Assembly (NCBI GenBank): GCA_946479285.1
Contig: CAMLFH010000012.1
Location: 39,598-103,597 of the forward strand
Source: an uncultured Flavobacteriales bacterium
GTDB lineage: Bacteria > Bacteroidota > Bacteroidia > Flavobacteriales > Crocinitomicaceae
Reading direction: 5' to 3'
Length of the DNA stretch: 64,000 nt
Position numbers and translations under genes: made by a program. The notes beneath the pieces were generated by a model. It was not told the DNA's origin, searched no databases, and saw nothing but the letters and a program-made list of their open reading frames with translations. Shown here in pieces: positions 24,633 through 33,256 of this stretch (position 1 is its first letter; every line of letters begins with the position of its first letter).

Positions 24633-24640
24633 TAACTTTG
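24633..24640 (+). promoter_or_regulatory. -7 box (TAACTTTG) of the 24657 gene
   Basis: An exact TAnnTTTG match 16 bp upstream of the ATG at 24657. Confidence 0.55.
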
Positions 24641-24656
24641 CGACAAACTTAGACAA

Positions 24657-25517
24657 ATGAAATTTCATGTTCTTCTTCTAGCCCTGGCTAGTGCCATGCC
24701 TGTTGTTGTGGCCCAAACCCCTCAAAAGGCAGAGATCTGGAAACCGAACAAAAAAGGCTCTTTTTACCTTTATTGGGGATGGAACAGGGGAGCTTATACC
24801 AAATCAGATATTACTTTTTGGGGAAGTTCATATAAGTTCAAACTGGACGATGTGATTGCAAATGACCGCCAATCAGCTTTCAACGCAAATTTGTATTTCA
24901 ACCCGAAAACCATTTCGATTCCTCAGTACAACTTGAGATTGGGGTATTATTTTAAGGATAAATACGAGATTTCCTTTGGCGCTGATCACATGAAATATGT
25001 GATGAAGAATTTCCAAACTGTGAATATGAACGGTTATATAGAGCATTCAGGAACGCCTTATGATGGTGTTTATGATAACAAGCCTATGGTGATGGATACT
25101 GCTTTTTTGATGTTTGAACACACAGACGGGTTGAATTATCTGAATATTGAAGTGAGAAGATCCGATGCCTGGATTAACGTAAAACATTTCAACCTGAGTA
25201 CGAATTATGGAATTGGAGCAGGAGTGTTGGTTCCAAGAACAAATACCACACTTTTAGGAAATCCACGTCACGATGAATTCCATTTGGCAGGTTATGGCCT
25301 TGGTTTGGTTGGAAGTTTGAAATTAAGTTTCTTCAAATATTTCTTCATCCAGGGAGAAGCGAAATATGGATTCATTCACATGCCGGATATTCGAACGACT
25401 TATAATCGGCCTGGTGCAGATATAGACAAAGCGAAGCAGCATTTCTTCTTCATGCAGTATAATATTGTCTTCGGGGCGCAGTTCCAAATGACAAACCGAG
25501 TGAAAAAACAGAGATAA
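24657..25517 (+). CDS. Exported outer-membrane barrel protein of unknown function
   Basis: A 286-residue protein with a signal peptide (1-19, ending VVVAQ). It has many alternating aromatic strands (GSFYLYWGWNRGAY, YNLRLGYYFKDKYEISFG, GAGVLVPRTNT, LKLSFFKYFFIQGEAKYG), consistent with a 10-12-strand barrel. The stretch MKYVMKNFQTVNMNGYI and the acidic turns are reminiscent of periplasmic/outer-membrane proteins conserved in marine Bacteroidota, but I do not recognise a named family. The last strand (YNIVFGAQFQM) is followed by a basic tail. It is convergent with a beta-propeller gene, with a 57-bp hairpin element between them. Confidence 0.7.
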   Translation: MKFHVLLLALASAMPVVVAQTPQKAEIWKPNKKGSFYLYWGWNRGAYTKSDITFWGSSYKFKLDDVIANDRQSAFNANLYFNPKTISIPQYNLRLGYYFKDKYEISFGADHMKYVMKNFQTVNMNGYIEHSGTPYDGVYDNKPMVMDTAFLMFEHTDGLNYLNIEVRRSDAWINVKHFNLSTNYGIGAGVLVPRTNTTLLGNPRHDEFHLAGYGLGLVGSLKLSFFKYFFIQGEAKYGFIHMPDIRTTYNRPGADIDKAKQHFFFMQYNIVFGAQFQMTNRVKKQR

Positions 25518-25533
25518 TCTGAAATATTTTTTC

Positions 25534-25590
25534 TTTTACCGCGAATAACGCAAAGGCGCTAAGGAAACACATGATTTCTTTGCGGTAAAA
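25534..25590. repeat. 57-bp hairpin element with 9-mer period between convergent genes
   Basis: TTTTACCGC (25534-25542) and GCGGTAAAA (25582-25590) are exact inverted repeats. Just inside the left arm the sequence follows a 9-nt period (AACGCAAAG, GCGCTAAGG), like the ends of the GxxExxY units. It has no gene and could double as a bidirectional terminator. Confidence 0.65.
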
Positions 25591-25591
25591 A

Positions 25592-26473
25592 TTAGAACTT
25601 CTTTGCTTTAAAAAGTAAGATTTTAGGGGCACCGCTTTGCCCTTCATTGGAAATATACAAGTCACCGTTTTCCATGATCGCAATTCCTTCTGCTTTATTG
25701 AATTTTTGAGGGTCCAATACTTCCAGGTGCATAATCTGACCTTCAGGATTAAAGACAAAGAGGTAATAATCCGAAGCACTTAGGACATACAGCTGTTTGT
25801 TTTCCGGATGAATATAAATGGCGGAAAGCTGGAATTTCAAAGCGGGTTCTTCTTCGTTGGGATCTTTTTTACTTGGTTTGGTGGGTAATTCGATGCCGTT
25901 TTTCGATGCGAAATCTTTGATGGAAGTAATGTCATAGGTGTAAAGCGGTTCTGGTCTTAGTTTATTTTTTTTCAGGTCGAACGCATAAATGGTACGCAGA
26001 TTCTTGAATGCTGCTCCTTTTGCAATTTTACTTTTGGAACCGATCAGCAAGCGGTTGTTTTTCGGGTCAAAACACAAACCTTCATTGTCTTTGTTGGGAA
26101 TTCCGGTTGCGATAGAATCCAGCGACCATCTTTCAGATTGATAATTGTGAATATGGAACAACGTGGCGTCGCTTCTCAATACGAATACATCTTTTTCCAC
26201 AATAGCAATTCCTTCGTAATCTCCGGGGCCTGCAAAATGGATCTGATGTTTGATTCGCAAACTTTTCAGATCATAAATGAAAACTGTTCCTTCTTCATCC
26301 TGCACACAGGCCAGCGTTTTGGAATCAATGATTGTGAGCCCGGAGATTTCGCGTAATTCCGCAGGAAGAATAATACTTTGGTCTTCTTGTTTCAGGTTGT
26401 AAGGAATCCTGCTTTGGGAAAAGGAATGAATCCCGATCAGACTTAAAATAACAAGGAGGAAGCTGTTTCTCAT
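25592..26473 (-). CDS. SdiA-regulated-like secreted beta-propeller protein
   Basis: A 293-residue exported protein (signal peptide 1-20, ending SFSQ) of the SdiA-regulated / YjiK-like propeller family. Typical blocks are LREISGLTIIDSKTLACVQDEEGTVFIYDL, GDYEGIAIVEKDVFVLRSD, NEGLCFDPKNNRLLIGSK and KAEGIAIMENGDLYISNEGQ (given in parts). These domains have acidic calcium-type turns; their ligand is not known. It may bind sugar or lipid at the surface or in the periplasm. The final KILLF strand closes the propeller. It is monocistronic and convergent with the 24657 barrel. Confidence 0.8.
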   Translation of the reverse strand: MRNSFLLVILSLIGIHSFSQSRIPYNLKQEDQSIILPAELREISGLTIIDSKTLACVQDEEGTVFIYDLKSLRIKHQIHFAGPGDYEGIAIVEKDVFVLRSDATLFHIHNYQSERWSLDSIATGIPNKDNEGLCFDPKNNRLLIGSKSKIAKGAAFKNLRTIYAFDLKKNKLRPEPLYTYDITSIKDFASKNGIELPTKPSKKDPNEEEPALKFQLSAIYIHPENKQLYVLSASDYYLFVFNPEGQIMHLEVLDPQKFNKAEGIAIMENGDLYISNEGQSGAPKILLFKAKKF

Positions 26474-26542
26474 GAAGTAAATATACTAAAGGAAGGAGAA
26501 ATGACTTTTTGCTTTAAGATGAATTAACTTCTTTTGTAAGGT

Positions 26543-26914
26543 TTACAACCCGGATGTCATTTCATGAAAAACCTTTGCATGACGAATGATATCAAGTAAT
26601 TTCTGGCTTTTAAGTAAAGATCTGCTCACTTCTACATACCGCGTTTTCTTACCTGTTCCTTCCAGTAAGGGATGTTTGTTTGCCAATTCAGCACCTTTGC
26701 TGAACGAGAGTTTAACTCCTCTTTGGGAAGGCAGCAGCACGCAGATCATTCCTTTGTAACCCAGGCCATAACTGAAAGCAAGCATTTTTGCAGCAATATC
26801 CAATTCCTGCTGGCTGTTTGGAAGTTCGCGCTCCAGAAGTTCCTGTGTTTCCAGGAATAATTCCCTAACCGGATGCGGGTATCCACCTAAGAATATAGCC
26901 AGTGAAGAACTCAT
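26543..26914 (-). CDS. DUF1801-like protein
   Basis: A 123-residue cytoplasmic protein with a short helical N-terminus (HPVRELFLETQELLERELPN) and a DUF1801/YdhG-like core (SYGLGYKGMICVLLPSQRGVKLSF in parts, then LEGTGKKTRYVEV). Proteins of this fold are of unknown biochemical role. The start overlaps the stop of the upstream glycosyltransferase by one base (TAATG), so it is the last gene of an operon with the glycosyltransferase and the GWxTD protein. No catalytic residues are evident. Confidence 0.75.
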   Translation of the reverse strand: MSSSLAIFLGGYPHPVRELFLETQELLERELPNSQQELDIAAKMLAFSYGLGYKGMICVLLPSQRGVKLSFSKGAELANKHPLLEGTGKKTRYVEVSRSLLKSQKLLDIIRHAKVFHEMTSGL

Positions 26915-27942
26915 TACAGATCAAATTTGCGTTGGTTCAAATCTTTGAATTTACTCACTTTTTGAATATAAAGTGCCCACAAAATACTTCCCTTGTAAAA
27001 AGAAATAGGCTTATTGAGATCACGTTTCTTCCATTTTCTGCGTTCTTTCATAGAAGATGGGAGGTGATTGTAGAACGACATGTGCGCTCTGAAGACTGCC
27101 CAAAAATGTGGGAATTGTCCTTTTAGTAAGAAGATGAAAGCGGCTAATCCATCAAAGCACAATCTTCTGAATAAGACGTAAGCCAATGCGCTCCGTTGAT
27201 TTTTATGGATCATCAAAAGGCTGTTCCTGAAATTCAGAAAGGTCTTTTTCGGGTTCATGTAATTCAGTGTTCCGCCGCCAACGTGGTAGACAACACTTCC
27301 CGGATTTACCTCGAAATGAAGCCCCATGCGTTGAATGCGCCAGCAAAGATCGATTTCTTCCATGTGGGCAAAGAAACGTTCGTCCAATCCACCTGCTTCC
27401 CAATAGATTTTGGCGCGGATCATTAAACAAGCACCTGTTGCCCAGAATATTTTGGAAGGATGATCGTATTGAGTTTCATCAACTTCTACATGGTCCATGA
27501 TTCGACCGCGGCAGAACGGATAATGGTATTTATCTAAAAAACCTCCGCAGGCTCCGGCATGTTCGAAAGTGTCTCTGTTTTTAAACGAATGGATTTTTGG
27601 CTGACAACCGGCAACGTTTTCGTTTTTCATGGTTTCAACAAGTGGCAAAAGCCAGTTTTCGCTCACTTCCACATCACTGTTGAGCAAAACGTAATAATCT
27701 GCCTGAATTTGTTTCAAGGCATCGTTATATCCTTTAGCGAAACCACCGTTTGAATCATTGACTACGATTTCCATGTCAGGAAAATGTTCCTTCGTCCAGG
27801 AAACCGAATTGTCGGTAGAAGCATTGTCTGCAAGGACCACTCGAAAAGGTTTCGAATGCGTTACTACTTCCGGTAAAAATTGTTCTAAGAAATGTAAGCC
27901 GTTCCAGTTGAGAATGACAACAGCAATATCAGGATTCTGCAC
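26914..27942 (-). CDS. Family 2 glycosyltransferase
   Basis: A protein of about 342 residues with the GT2 fold: DIAVVILNWNGLHFLEQFLPEV, VVLADNASTDNSV, DSNGGFAKGYNDAL and YYVLLNSDVEV (the DxD-like metal motif), then GACLMIRAKIYWEAGGLDERFFAHMEEIDLCWR with the catalytic acid. These resemble rhamnosyl/GlcNAc-transferases such as WbbL. I start it at the GTG at 27942, 8 bp after the stop of the GWxTD gene. A longer frame reaching 28059 would overlap that gene by more than 100 bp and adds residues unlike the family. C-terminal basic helices suggest membrane association. Substrate unknown, probably cell-surface polysaccharide. Confidence 0.9.
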   Translation of the reverse strand: MQNPDIAVVILNWNGLHFLEQFLPEVVTHSKPFRVVLADNASTDNSVSWTKEHFPDMEIVVNDSNGGFAKGYNDALKQIQADYYVLLNSDVEVSENWLLPLVETMKNENVAGCQPKIHSFKNRDTFEHAGACGGFLDKYHYPFCRGRIMDHVEVDETQYDHPSKIFWATGACLMIRAKIYWEAGGLDERFFAHMEEIDLCWRIQRMGLHFEVNPGSVVYHVGGGTLNYMNPKKTFLNFRNSLLMIHKNQRSALAYVLFRRLCFDGLAAFIFLLKGQFPHFWAVFRAHMSFYNHLPSSMKERRKWKKRDLNKPISFYKGSILWALYIQKVSKFKDLNQRKFDL

Positions 27943-27950
27943 AAATACGT

Positions 27951-29405
27951 TTAGTCTTGTTTGTAATAATAGCCGCTGTTTGTACCATATTGATTGTTCC
28001 CGCCGTTGCTGTCCACATTGGAAGCTCCGTTGTTGCGTTTCACAAGCATTTCCTGCCATTTGTAATTCTGCTGTTCTCCAACCATATCGGAATGCAATAA
28101 ACGGTAGGCATTGTTTACCAGGTCCGGATTGTAGAATACAAAACGTTTGTTGCTGAAGTTCTTGATCTTGTAATAATGCCAGATCTCGTAAGGATATTCA
28201 GCCGGTGAAGTTTCGCGGACAATGATGGTGTTTGGCTGTCCATATTGTAAGAAAACTCTTCCGCGGTCCGTTTCAAAACCATCCTGGAAGTTGTTTCCGT
28301 AATTTTTTTGAACCAATTGTACGTTTTTCTTGTAGTTGAGCCATTCTTTGGAAGCATTTGCCCCTGAAGTTTGTACCCAGAATTGCTGAATGTGTTTGCG
28401 GGACAGATCCGGACTTTTTGCTTTCAGTGTCTTCATGATTGATTTCACTTCAGCCGGTCTTGCAATCGGGATCAAACTTGCCAAATAGTAATCCAGTGAA
28501 TCGTTTGTCAAAGAAGCCTGGAATGCCGGATCTAAAATGATTTCGTCTACATTTTCCGGTGTTTCTATGTCATTGATTCGTTCAAAGAAATAATCTGCTT
28601 TATTCCCAATCGTTTTACTGTTTCGGTCAATGATTTCCAGTGTAAGGTGATATGATCCCGAAGGTAATTTTGAAATATCGATGTTTCGAAGGATCGGTAC
28701 AACCGTACTCGGTTTTATCTTAGTAAAGCGTGAAAAACCTGGCATAACCTGGTTCGTTTGAGTAGAAACAATTTGTTGTCTCAAACCAAAACTGCTGTCC
28801 TGAATTTGATTGGTATTGTACAATTCCACGTAATATGGAAGGTTTGACAACGCCGGGCTGTAGAAATTTGAAATTCTCGGCAAGATTTCATAGCCACTTT
28901 TCTGGAAAGGTGATTCCAGATTGTTGCTTCGTGTAGCAACTTCAGCGATCAGGATGTCGGATGTGGAAACTTTGGTGAAATTATCAGGAACTGAAACTTC
29001 TACTTGTCCGTCAAGGGACTTGTCATTTCCGTTGATATCCTGAAGACTTACATGAGCGATGTAATTTCCGGGCTGCAGCGGAATTCGAATATTGTCGAAG
29101 AAATCCTCCACGATTGAATCACGCATTCTCGGACTTTCCAAAGCAAATACACTGGTGTAAACAGTGTCTCCGGTTGGCTGACTTGTTACGAAAGTTGAAA
29201 CTGCAATTTTCGCCTGAAGCACAGAATCCACGGGTATAAACTTGATCGTATAAGCTACAAATTGAAATTGCAGATCGATGTATGGTCCTTGTTCAGGTGA
29301 ATAGTAACTTTTATAATCAATGAATGCTTTCATTTGATTTTTCTGTCCAAACGAATTTGAAACCAGAAGAAGTAAAGTCAAAATCACCAAAAGCGGCTTT
29401 TTCAT
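27951..29405 (-). CDS. GWxTD domain-containing exported protein
   Basis: A 484-residue exported protein with a signal peptide (1-20, ending SFGQ). The first half is a beta-rich region (FIDYKSYYSPEQGPYIDLQFQF, IPLQPGNYIAHVSLQD) and the second half carries the GWxTD-type domain. Its ETDRGRVFLQYGQPN, with EYPYEIWHYY and RFVFYNP, corresponds to the family motif with the Trp changed (GFETD). GWxTD proteins are widespread in Bacteroidota and some gliding or surface proteins, with unknown function. The C-terminus is Asn/Gly/Tyr-rich. It is the first gene of an operon with a GT2 glycosyltransferase and a DUF1801 protein, suggesting an envelope role. Confidence 0.85.
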   Translation of the reverse strand: MKKPLLVILTLLLLVSNSFGQKNQMKAFIDYKSYYSPEQGPYIDLQFQFVAYTIKFIPVDSVLQAKIAVSTFVTSQPTGDTVYTSVFALESPRMRDSIVEDFFDNIRIPLQPGNYIAHVSLQDINGNDKSLDGQVEVSVPDNFTKVSTSDILIAEVATRSNNLESPFQKSGYEILPRISNFYSPALSNLPYYVELYNTNQIQDSSFGLRQQIVSTQTNQVMPGFSRFTKIKPSTVVPILRNIDISKLPSGSYHLTLEIIDRNSKTIGNKADYFFERINDIETPENVDEIILDPAFQASLTNDSLDYYLASLIPIARPAEVKSIMKTLKAKSPDLSRKHIQQFWVQTSGANASKEWLNYKKNVQLVQKNYGNNFQDGFETDRGRVFLQYGQPNTIIVRETSPAEYPYEIWHYYKIKNFSNKRFVFYNPDLVNNAYRLLHSDMVGEQQNYKWQEMLVKRNNGASNVDSNGGNNQYGTNSGYYYKQD

Positions 29406-29547
29406 AATTCAAATATAGGTAGGGTAAAGTTAATGAATTTGAAGGGATTTACCGAAAAGTAAAGCCGGTAAAAGGGAAATCATTGATTAAACGGTACTGA
29501 TTATCAGGTAACAAGTAAATAACTTTTATTTTTTTTTCATTTAATAC

Positions 29548-29577
29548 TTGCCAAAAAGGAAAATAGCACTACTTTTG
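29548..29577 (+). promoter_or_regulatory. Promoter of tRNA-Ser: TTG-N19-TACTTTTG
   Basis: TTG at 29548-29550, 19-bp spacer, TACTTTTG at 29570-29577, and the tRNA 5' end 4 bp later. This is the textbook Bacteroidota -33/-7 arrangement, so it calibrates the -7 calls elsewhere in the window. Confidence 0.8.
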
Positions 29578-29581
29578 TCGC

Positions 29582-29666
29582 GGAGAATTGGCAGAGTGGT
29601 CGATTGCGGCAGTCTTGAAAACTGTTGTACCGCAAGGTACCGTAGGTTCGAATCCTACATTCTCCG
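29582..29666 (+). tRNA. tRNA-Ser (anticodon UGA)
   Basis: An 85-nt cloverleaf: acceptor GGAGAAT (29582-29588) with ATTCTCC (29659-29665) and discriminator G at 29666; anticodon loop CTTGAAA with anticodon TGA at 29616-29618; a long class II variable arm (TTGTACCGCAAGGTACC), as expected for serine; TPsiC arm GTAGGTTCGAATCCTAC. CCA is not encoded. It reads UCA and other UCN codons. Confidence 0.97.
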
Positions 29667-29676
29667 CCCGAAATTG

Positions 29677-29709
29677 TCCCGACGATGCTTTGCATGTCGG
29701 GATTTTTTT
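29677..29709 (+). terminator. Terminator of the tRNA-Ser gene
   Basis: TCCCGAC (29677-29683) pairs with GTCGGGA (29696-29702), extended by ATGC/GCAT around a TTT loop, and followed by a run of T residues. Confidence 0.9.
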
Positions 29710-29850
29710 ATTGTGGCTCGCAGAAGTGGATTTCGGTGGTTTTCACAGAAAATTGCGGGATTCCGGTCACTCTATGTGTTTATGAAAATTAAATTACCTG
29801 CATAAATTTGAATTCAGAATTTAGCAAGGTGGTAAAAGAATCAGGTGGGG

Positions 29851-30888
29851 TTATTGTAAGGTGTATTTCCCGTTCGGATCGACCAGCATCACAATAGTTC
29901 CCGTCCAGCAGGTGCAATAAATCTCTTTTTTCAAATTGATTATTTCGGGATAAGCTTCCTGATCTGGATATGCGTGTACTTTAACAGCCTGGTTCCGGTT
30001 CGCTAAAGAAGCCTGGGCATTCAACAACTCTACGGTTGCTTTTCGGGGATGTCCATGATCCCAGGCTGAACCTCCGTTTCGGTTTGTAGTGTCGCCGGCA
30101 CTGATGACTGCAATTCTCGGAGACATGATATCCAAAAATGCTTTCGTGCTACCATTTTCTGCACCGTGATGACCAACGTGATAGAAATCAACATCAAAGA
30201 GGGAAAGGTTGTTGTGGTATTTTGCAGACAGGTATTCGATACCTTCTACTTCCAGGTCACCCGTAAACAGCATGGACGTTTTTCCATAAATCAATTTGGA
30301 AATGATGGAGTTGTTATTGGGATTTGCAAAATCGGAAGGAGGAAAGCTGTGTCCGTTTACCGTATGTTTGGTTTTTACGGAGATTTCACCCGAGTAAAGC
30401 ATCAATTTGGGAATAGTTGTTCCGGCGGTGACCAAATTTTTAAGATTCACTTCATATCCCCCGGGCATCAAACTGTCCATCAACCGGTAATCCATGAATT
30501 CCAATTTGATCTTTTCATTCTTAGCAGCTTTCTCAACTTCTTTGGTAAGTTTGAATTTGCTTGTTATAATTCGTTTGATGGTATAATTCTTTGATAAATC
30601 CATAATCAGGCTGATATGGTCGTAGTGATTGTGAGTAATAATGAGCACATCGATTGTTTTTTTCAGATCGGTTCTTCGGGTGAAAAACTTTGAGAGATAA
30701 TTCTTCAAAGAAGTGCGGCTTGGTTTGATATTGTGCAGTTCTCCGCCAACATCGATCATCACAACACCTTTACTGAATTCGAGTAAGGTAGCATCTGCCT
30801 GGCTCACATTGATAAAATGTGCCTTGAAGTCATCTGCCTTTACGTGAAAGGCGAAAACCAATAGAAGGGTGAATAGTGTGTGTTTCAT
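29851..30888 (-). CDS. Exported ComEC/Rec2-like metallo-beta-lactamase-fold hydrolase
   Basis: A 345-residue protein with a signal peptide (about 1-18, ending VKA) and an MBL fold. It has FINVSQADATLLEF (the ComEC-type opening), VVMIDVGGE, metal motif THNHYDHI (H-x-H-x-D-H), and further ligands in NNNSIISKLIYGKTSMLFTGDLE and YHVGHHGAENGS. The tail has AGDTTNRNGGSAWDHGHP. Similar stand-alone MBL proteins resemble the C-terminal nuclease-like domain of ComEC. A phosphodiesterase or nuclease role in the periplasm is inferred, not shown. It is 48 bp downstream of the Nei/Fpg gene on the same strand and could be its operon partner. Confidence 0.82.
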   Translation of the reverse strand: MKHTLFTLLLVFAFHVKADDFKAHFINVSQADATLLEFSKGVVMIDVGGELHNIKPSRTSLKNYLSKFFTRRTDLKKTIDVLIITHNHYDHISLIMDLSKNYTIKRIITSKFKLTKEVEKAAKNEKIKLEFMDYRLMDSLMPGGYEVNLKNLVTAGTTIPKLMLYSGEISVKTKHTVNGHSFPPSDFANPNNNSIISKLIYGKTSMLFTGDLEVEGIEYLSAKYHNNLSLFDVDFYHVGHHGAENGSTKAFLDIMSPRIAVISAGDTTNRNGGSAWDHGHPRKATVELLNAQASLANRNQAVKVHAYPDQEAYPEIINLKKEIYCTCWTGTIVMLVDPNGKYTLQ

Positions 30889-30936
30889 GTCGAGGGTTTA
30901 TGCCTCGAAAAGTAACAATTTATTCAGACATGGTAA

Positions 30937-31674
30937 TCAGTGATAGAAAACCTGGCAATTGGTGCAGAAGAAACTGCGTCTTTTCTTAGTTCCCATATGT
31001 TGTTCTTTCGTGAGAGGAAGATCACAACGTAAACACCATTTTTTAGTATGGGCCAGCCAATGCTTTTTAAGTTCGAATTGTTTTTTCCATTCCAGGAACT
31101 GGAAGCTGTAAATCCGGGCTTCTTCTACTAATTTATTCAGCTTGGCAGGTGGTAATTTTCCTACGAGTGATTCCGGGTGAACCTTGATGCGGTACAATAC
31201 TTCGTTTTTGATAATGTTCCCGACACCGGAGAAGATATCCTGCTCCAGCAAGGCATCACAAGCCATCATTTCGGGATGCTCCTTGAGTTTTGCTTTGGCT
31301 TTTTTTGGATCCCAGGCGTCATTCATCACATCGACACTCCAGTCGTAATGCAACTCAATGTCACCCTCCAGGATTTTGACGGAACAAGCGTAGAAGTTCA
31401 ATTCGCCGTTCTCGAAAGTAAAAGCCAGTCGTTCACTTGCGCCTTCTTTTTTCTCATCAATGCGGTAACTTCCAAAAAGCAGGAAATGAATGCGCAATGT
31501 GAAATCGGAGAAACAGATCAGAAAGTGTTTTCCCCAGCTTTTAAATGCAATCACCTTTTTTCCATCCATCCGCGAAAGATCGATTTTACTGTTTCCGCTA
31601 ATGGAAAGAACCTTTTTCCCGGTAAATTTCCGGGCTTCTTCTCTCAGGATAACTATGGACGGGCCTTCGGGCAT
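30937..31674 (-). CDS. Fpg/Nei-family DNA glycosylase (endonuclease VIII-like)
   Basis: A 245-residue glycosylase starting at the ATG at 31674, which gives the obligatory MPEGPS N-terminus; Pro2 and Glu3 are the catalytic pair after Met removal. A longer frame to 31716 would bury these residues and is rejected. The helix-two-turn-helix region is DIFSGVGNIIKNEVLYRIKVHP. The C-terminus has a zinc finger (CLRCDLPL, FCTNCQ). Such enzymes excise oxidised pyrimidines or purines and nick the strand. PEGPS favours a Nei-type enzyme over Fpg. It follows the manganese catalase gene by 55 bp on the same strand. Confidence 0.9.
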   Translation of the reverse strand: MPEGPSIVILREEARKFTGKKVLSISGNSKIDLSRMDGKKVIAFKSWGKHFLICFSDFTLRIHFLLFGSYRIDEKKEGASERLAFTFENGELNFYACSVKILEGDIELHYDWSVDVMNDAWDPKKAKAKLKEHPEMMACDALLEQDIFSGVGNIIKNEVLYRIKVHPESLVGKLPPAKLNKLVEEARIYSFQFLEWKKQFELKKHWLAHTKKWCLRCDLPLTKEQHMGTKKRRSFFCTNCQVFYH

Positions 31675-31729
31675 TGTTTTAAGAGTAAAGAATGCGCCTA
31701 CCATTTGCAGACGCATCCGGGTTTGTGAA

Positions 31730-32716
31730 TTAGAATGATTTACCGTCGGATTTCTTTTCCTTCTTTCCTTTTAGCTCCGGATTGACAAACCAATCCATTA
31801 GTCCGTCAGTGTTCGGAACAGTGGCTTTATCCACTTCGTCCTTGCGTTCGGCACTCAAAGCTTTGTTTGCTTTCTGAACTGTTTTTTCAGTACGATCGGT
31901 TCCTTTCGCTTTTTCATCCAGCAAACCATTCGTGTCTTTTACATGCTGAACAGGATCCTCAATCACTTGCCATTCTTCTCCCATCAGCGGACTTAAGCCA
32001 TCATTCCATGGTCCGGAGAAATTATCACCATCCGACATGTTGAAGTACTTGTTGCTGAATTTGGGATCACTTTGCAGAATTCCCGGGGGAAAATTGGGCT
32101 GAACGCTTTCCAATGCAGCCTGGAACATTTGAAGATGGGCCACTTCACGGGTCATTAGGAAGCGCAGTGTTTCTTTGACATAAGGGTCATCCGTAAACTT
32201 CATCAGGTTTTCATAAACGAGTTTGGCGGTTGCTTCTGCGGCAATATTCACACGCATATCTACCGTGATATCGCCCATTCCCATAATGTAAGTTGCCGAC
32301 CATGGATTTCCGTTACTGTCTGTGAGTGCCGGTGTTCCTCCACTGACCAAAAAGAAGTGCGGATCAACCAATGCATCGTGAATATAGGTTTCTTTGGCCG
32401 CTGTCCCGTCCAGCAATTTATTGAGATCGGATTCGTCTGCTGCGTTTTTCAGTTCTCCGTTGACACCGGTTAGTAACATTTGAATGGTAGCCCCAACAAT
32501 TTCCAAATGGCTGAATTCTTCGGTAGCAATATCCATCAGCATGTCGTATTTATCCGGATGTGGTTTTCTACATCCGAAGGCTTGTACGAAATACTGCATA
32601 GCAGCTTTTAACTCTCCGTTCGGTCCTCCGAACTGCTCCAGTAACAAGCGCGCGAAACGCGGGTCTGGTTTGGAAACTCTTGCATTAAACTGCAATTCTT
32701 TTACATGATGAAACAT
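31730..32716 (-). CDS. Manganese-containing (non-haem) catalase
   Basis: A 328-residue protein of the Mn catalase/KatN family. The ferritin-like helical bundle carries the di-manganese ligands in the expected places: a Glu near residue 35, TEEFSHLEIVGA, then NIAAEATAKLVYENLM and MTREVAHLQMFQAAL. The core FGGPNGELKAAMQYFVQAFGC and the cap region SDGDNFSGPWNDG also fit. It dismutates hydrogen peroxide to water and oxygen. The C-terminal 60 residues are charged and variable. With the adjacent DNA glycosylase it suggests an oxidative-stress group, although shared transcription is unproven. Confidence 0.93.
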   Translation of the reverse strand: MFHHVKELQFNARVSKPDPRFARLLLEQFGGPNGELKAAMQYFVQAFGCRKPHPDKYDMLMDIATEEFSHLEIVGATIQMLLTGVNGELKNAADESDLNKLLDGTAAKETYIHDALVDPHFFLVSGGTPALTDSNGNPWSATYIMGMGDITVDMRVNIAAEATAKLVYENLMKFTDDPYVKETLRFLMTREVAHLQMFQAALESVQPNFPPGILQSDPKFSNKYFNMSDGDNFSGPWNDGLSPLMGEEWQVIEDPVQHVKDTNGLLDEKAKGTDRTEKTVQKANKALSAERKDEVDKATVPNTDGLMDWFVNPELKGKKEKKSDGKSF

Positions 32717-32896
32717 ATTCTTAGCTTTTTAAATTCGACATCGGGTTAACTTCCGATCCTTTTGGACCGCCATTACAATTTCTTAAGACCTGGCTGATAT
32801 TCTATTGTATGATAACAGTTAAAAGTTGCAGGATTTACAGGTCCGGTTCAATCGGGAACTGCATTTTTGTATTTTTAATCATCCAAAAAGAGAAAC

Positions 32897-33256
32897 ATGA
32901 CACCAAAGGACGTTTTAGAGAAGTGGTTGGATTTGTTCAACCAGGCTGATGGGGAGCAAATTGCTGAATTGTATGCGGAGAATGCCGTGAATCACCAGGT
33001 TACTAATGAGCCGGTTGTGGGGAAAGAAGCGATTAAAGAAATGTTCATCCGGGAATTTGCAAGTACTGAAATGGTTTGTATTCCGGAGAATATTTTTGAG
33101 GACGGTGAATGGGCCATCGTAGAATGGAAAGATCCGAAAGAAATGCGCGGCTGTGGATTTTTTCATGTGATAGATGGTAAAATTGTATTTCAGCGCGGCT
33201 ATTGGGATAAAATGTCATTTCACAGGTTACATGATATTCCTTTAAGTATTCATTGA
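32897..33256 (+). CDS. SnoaL-like / NTF2-fold protein
   Basis: A 119-residue protein of the nuclear transport factor 2-like group. It begins PKDVLEKWLDLFNQADGEQIAELYAENAVNHQV (helix then conserved Asp/Asn), followed by GKEAIKEMFIREF and a beta sheet ending FFHVIDGKIVFQRGYWDKMSF. SnoaL-like proteins bind small hydrophobic ligands or act as isomerases; the substrate here is unknown. Its TGA overlaps the ATG of a Crp/Fnr regulator by one base, so both are made from one mRNA. A TATTTTTA box at 32870-32877 may be the promoter. Confidence 0.85.
   Translation: MTPKDVLEKWLDLFNQADGEQIAELYAENAVNHQVTNEPVVGKEAIKEMFIREFASTEMVCIPENIFEDGEWAIVEWKDPKEMRGCGFFHVIDGKIVFQRGYWDKMSFHRLHDIPLSIH

Noticed and set aside
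27943..28059. N-terminal extension of the GT2 glycosyltransferase
   Set aside because: It would overlap the GWxTD coding sequence by over 100 bp and translates to a non-family sequence; a GTG at 27942 fits better.
29548..29805. ORFs overlapping the tRNA-Ser gene
   Set aside because: They are translations of the tRNA and its terminator.
31177..31728. 183-codon ORF antisense to the Nei/Fpg gene
   Set aside because: The minus-strand frame has MPEGPS, helix-two-turn-helix and zinc-finger motifs; the plus-strand translation has none.
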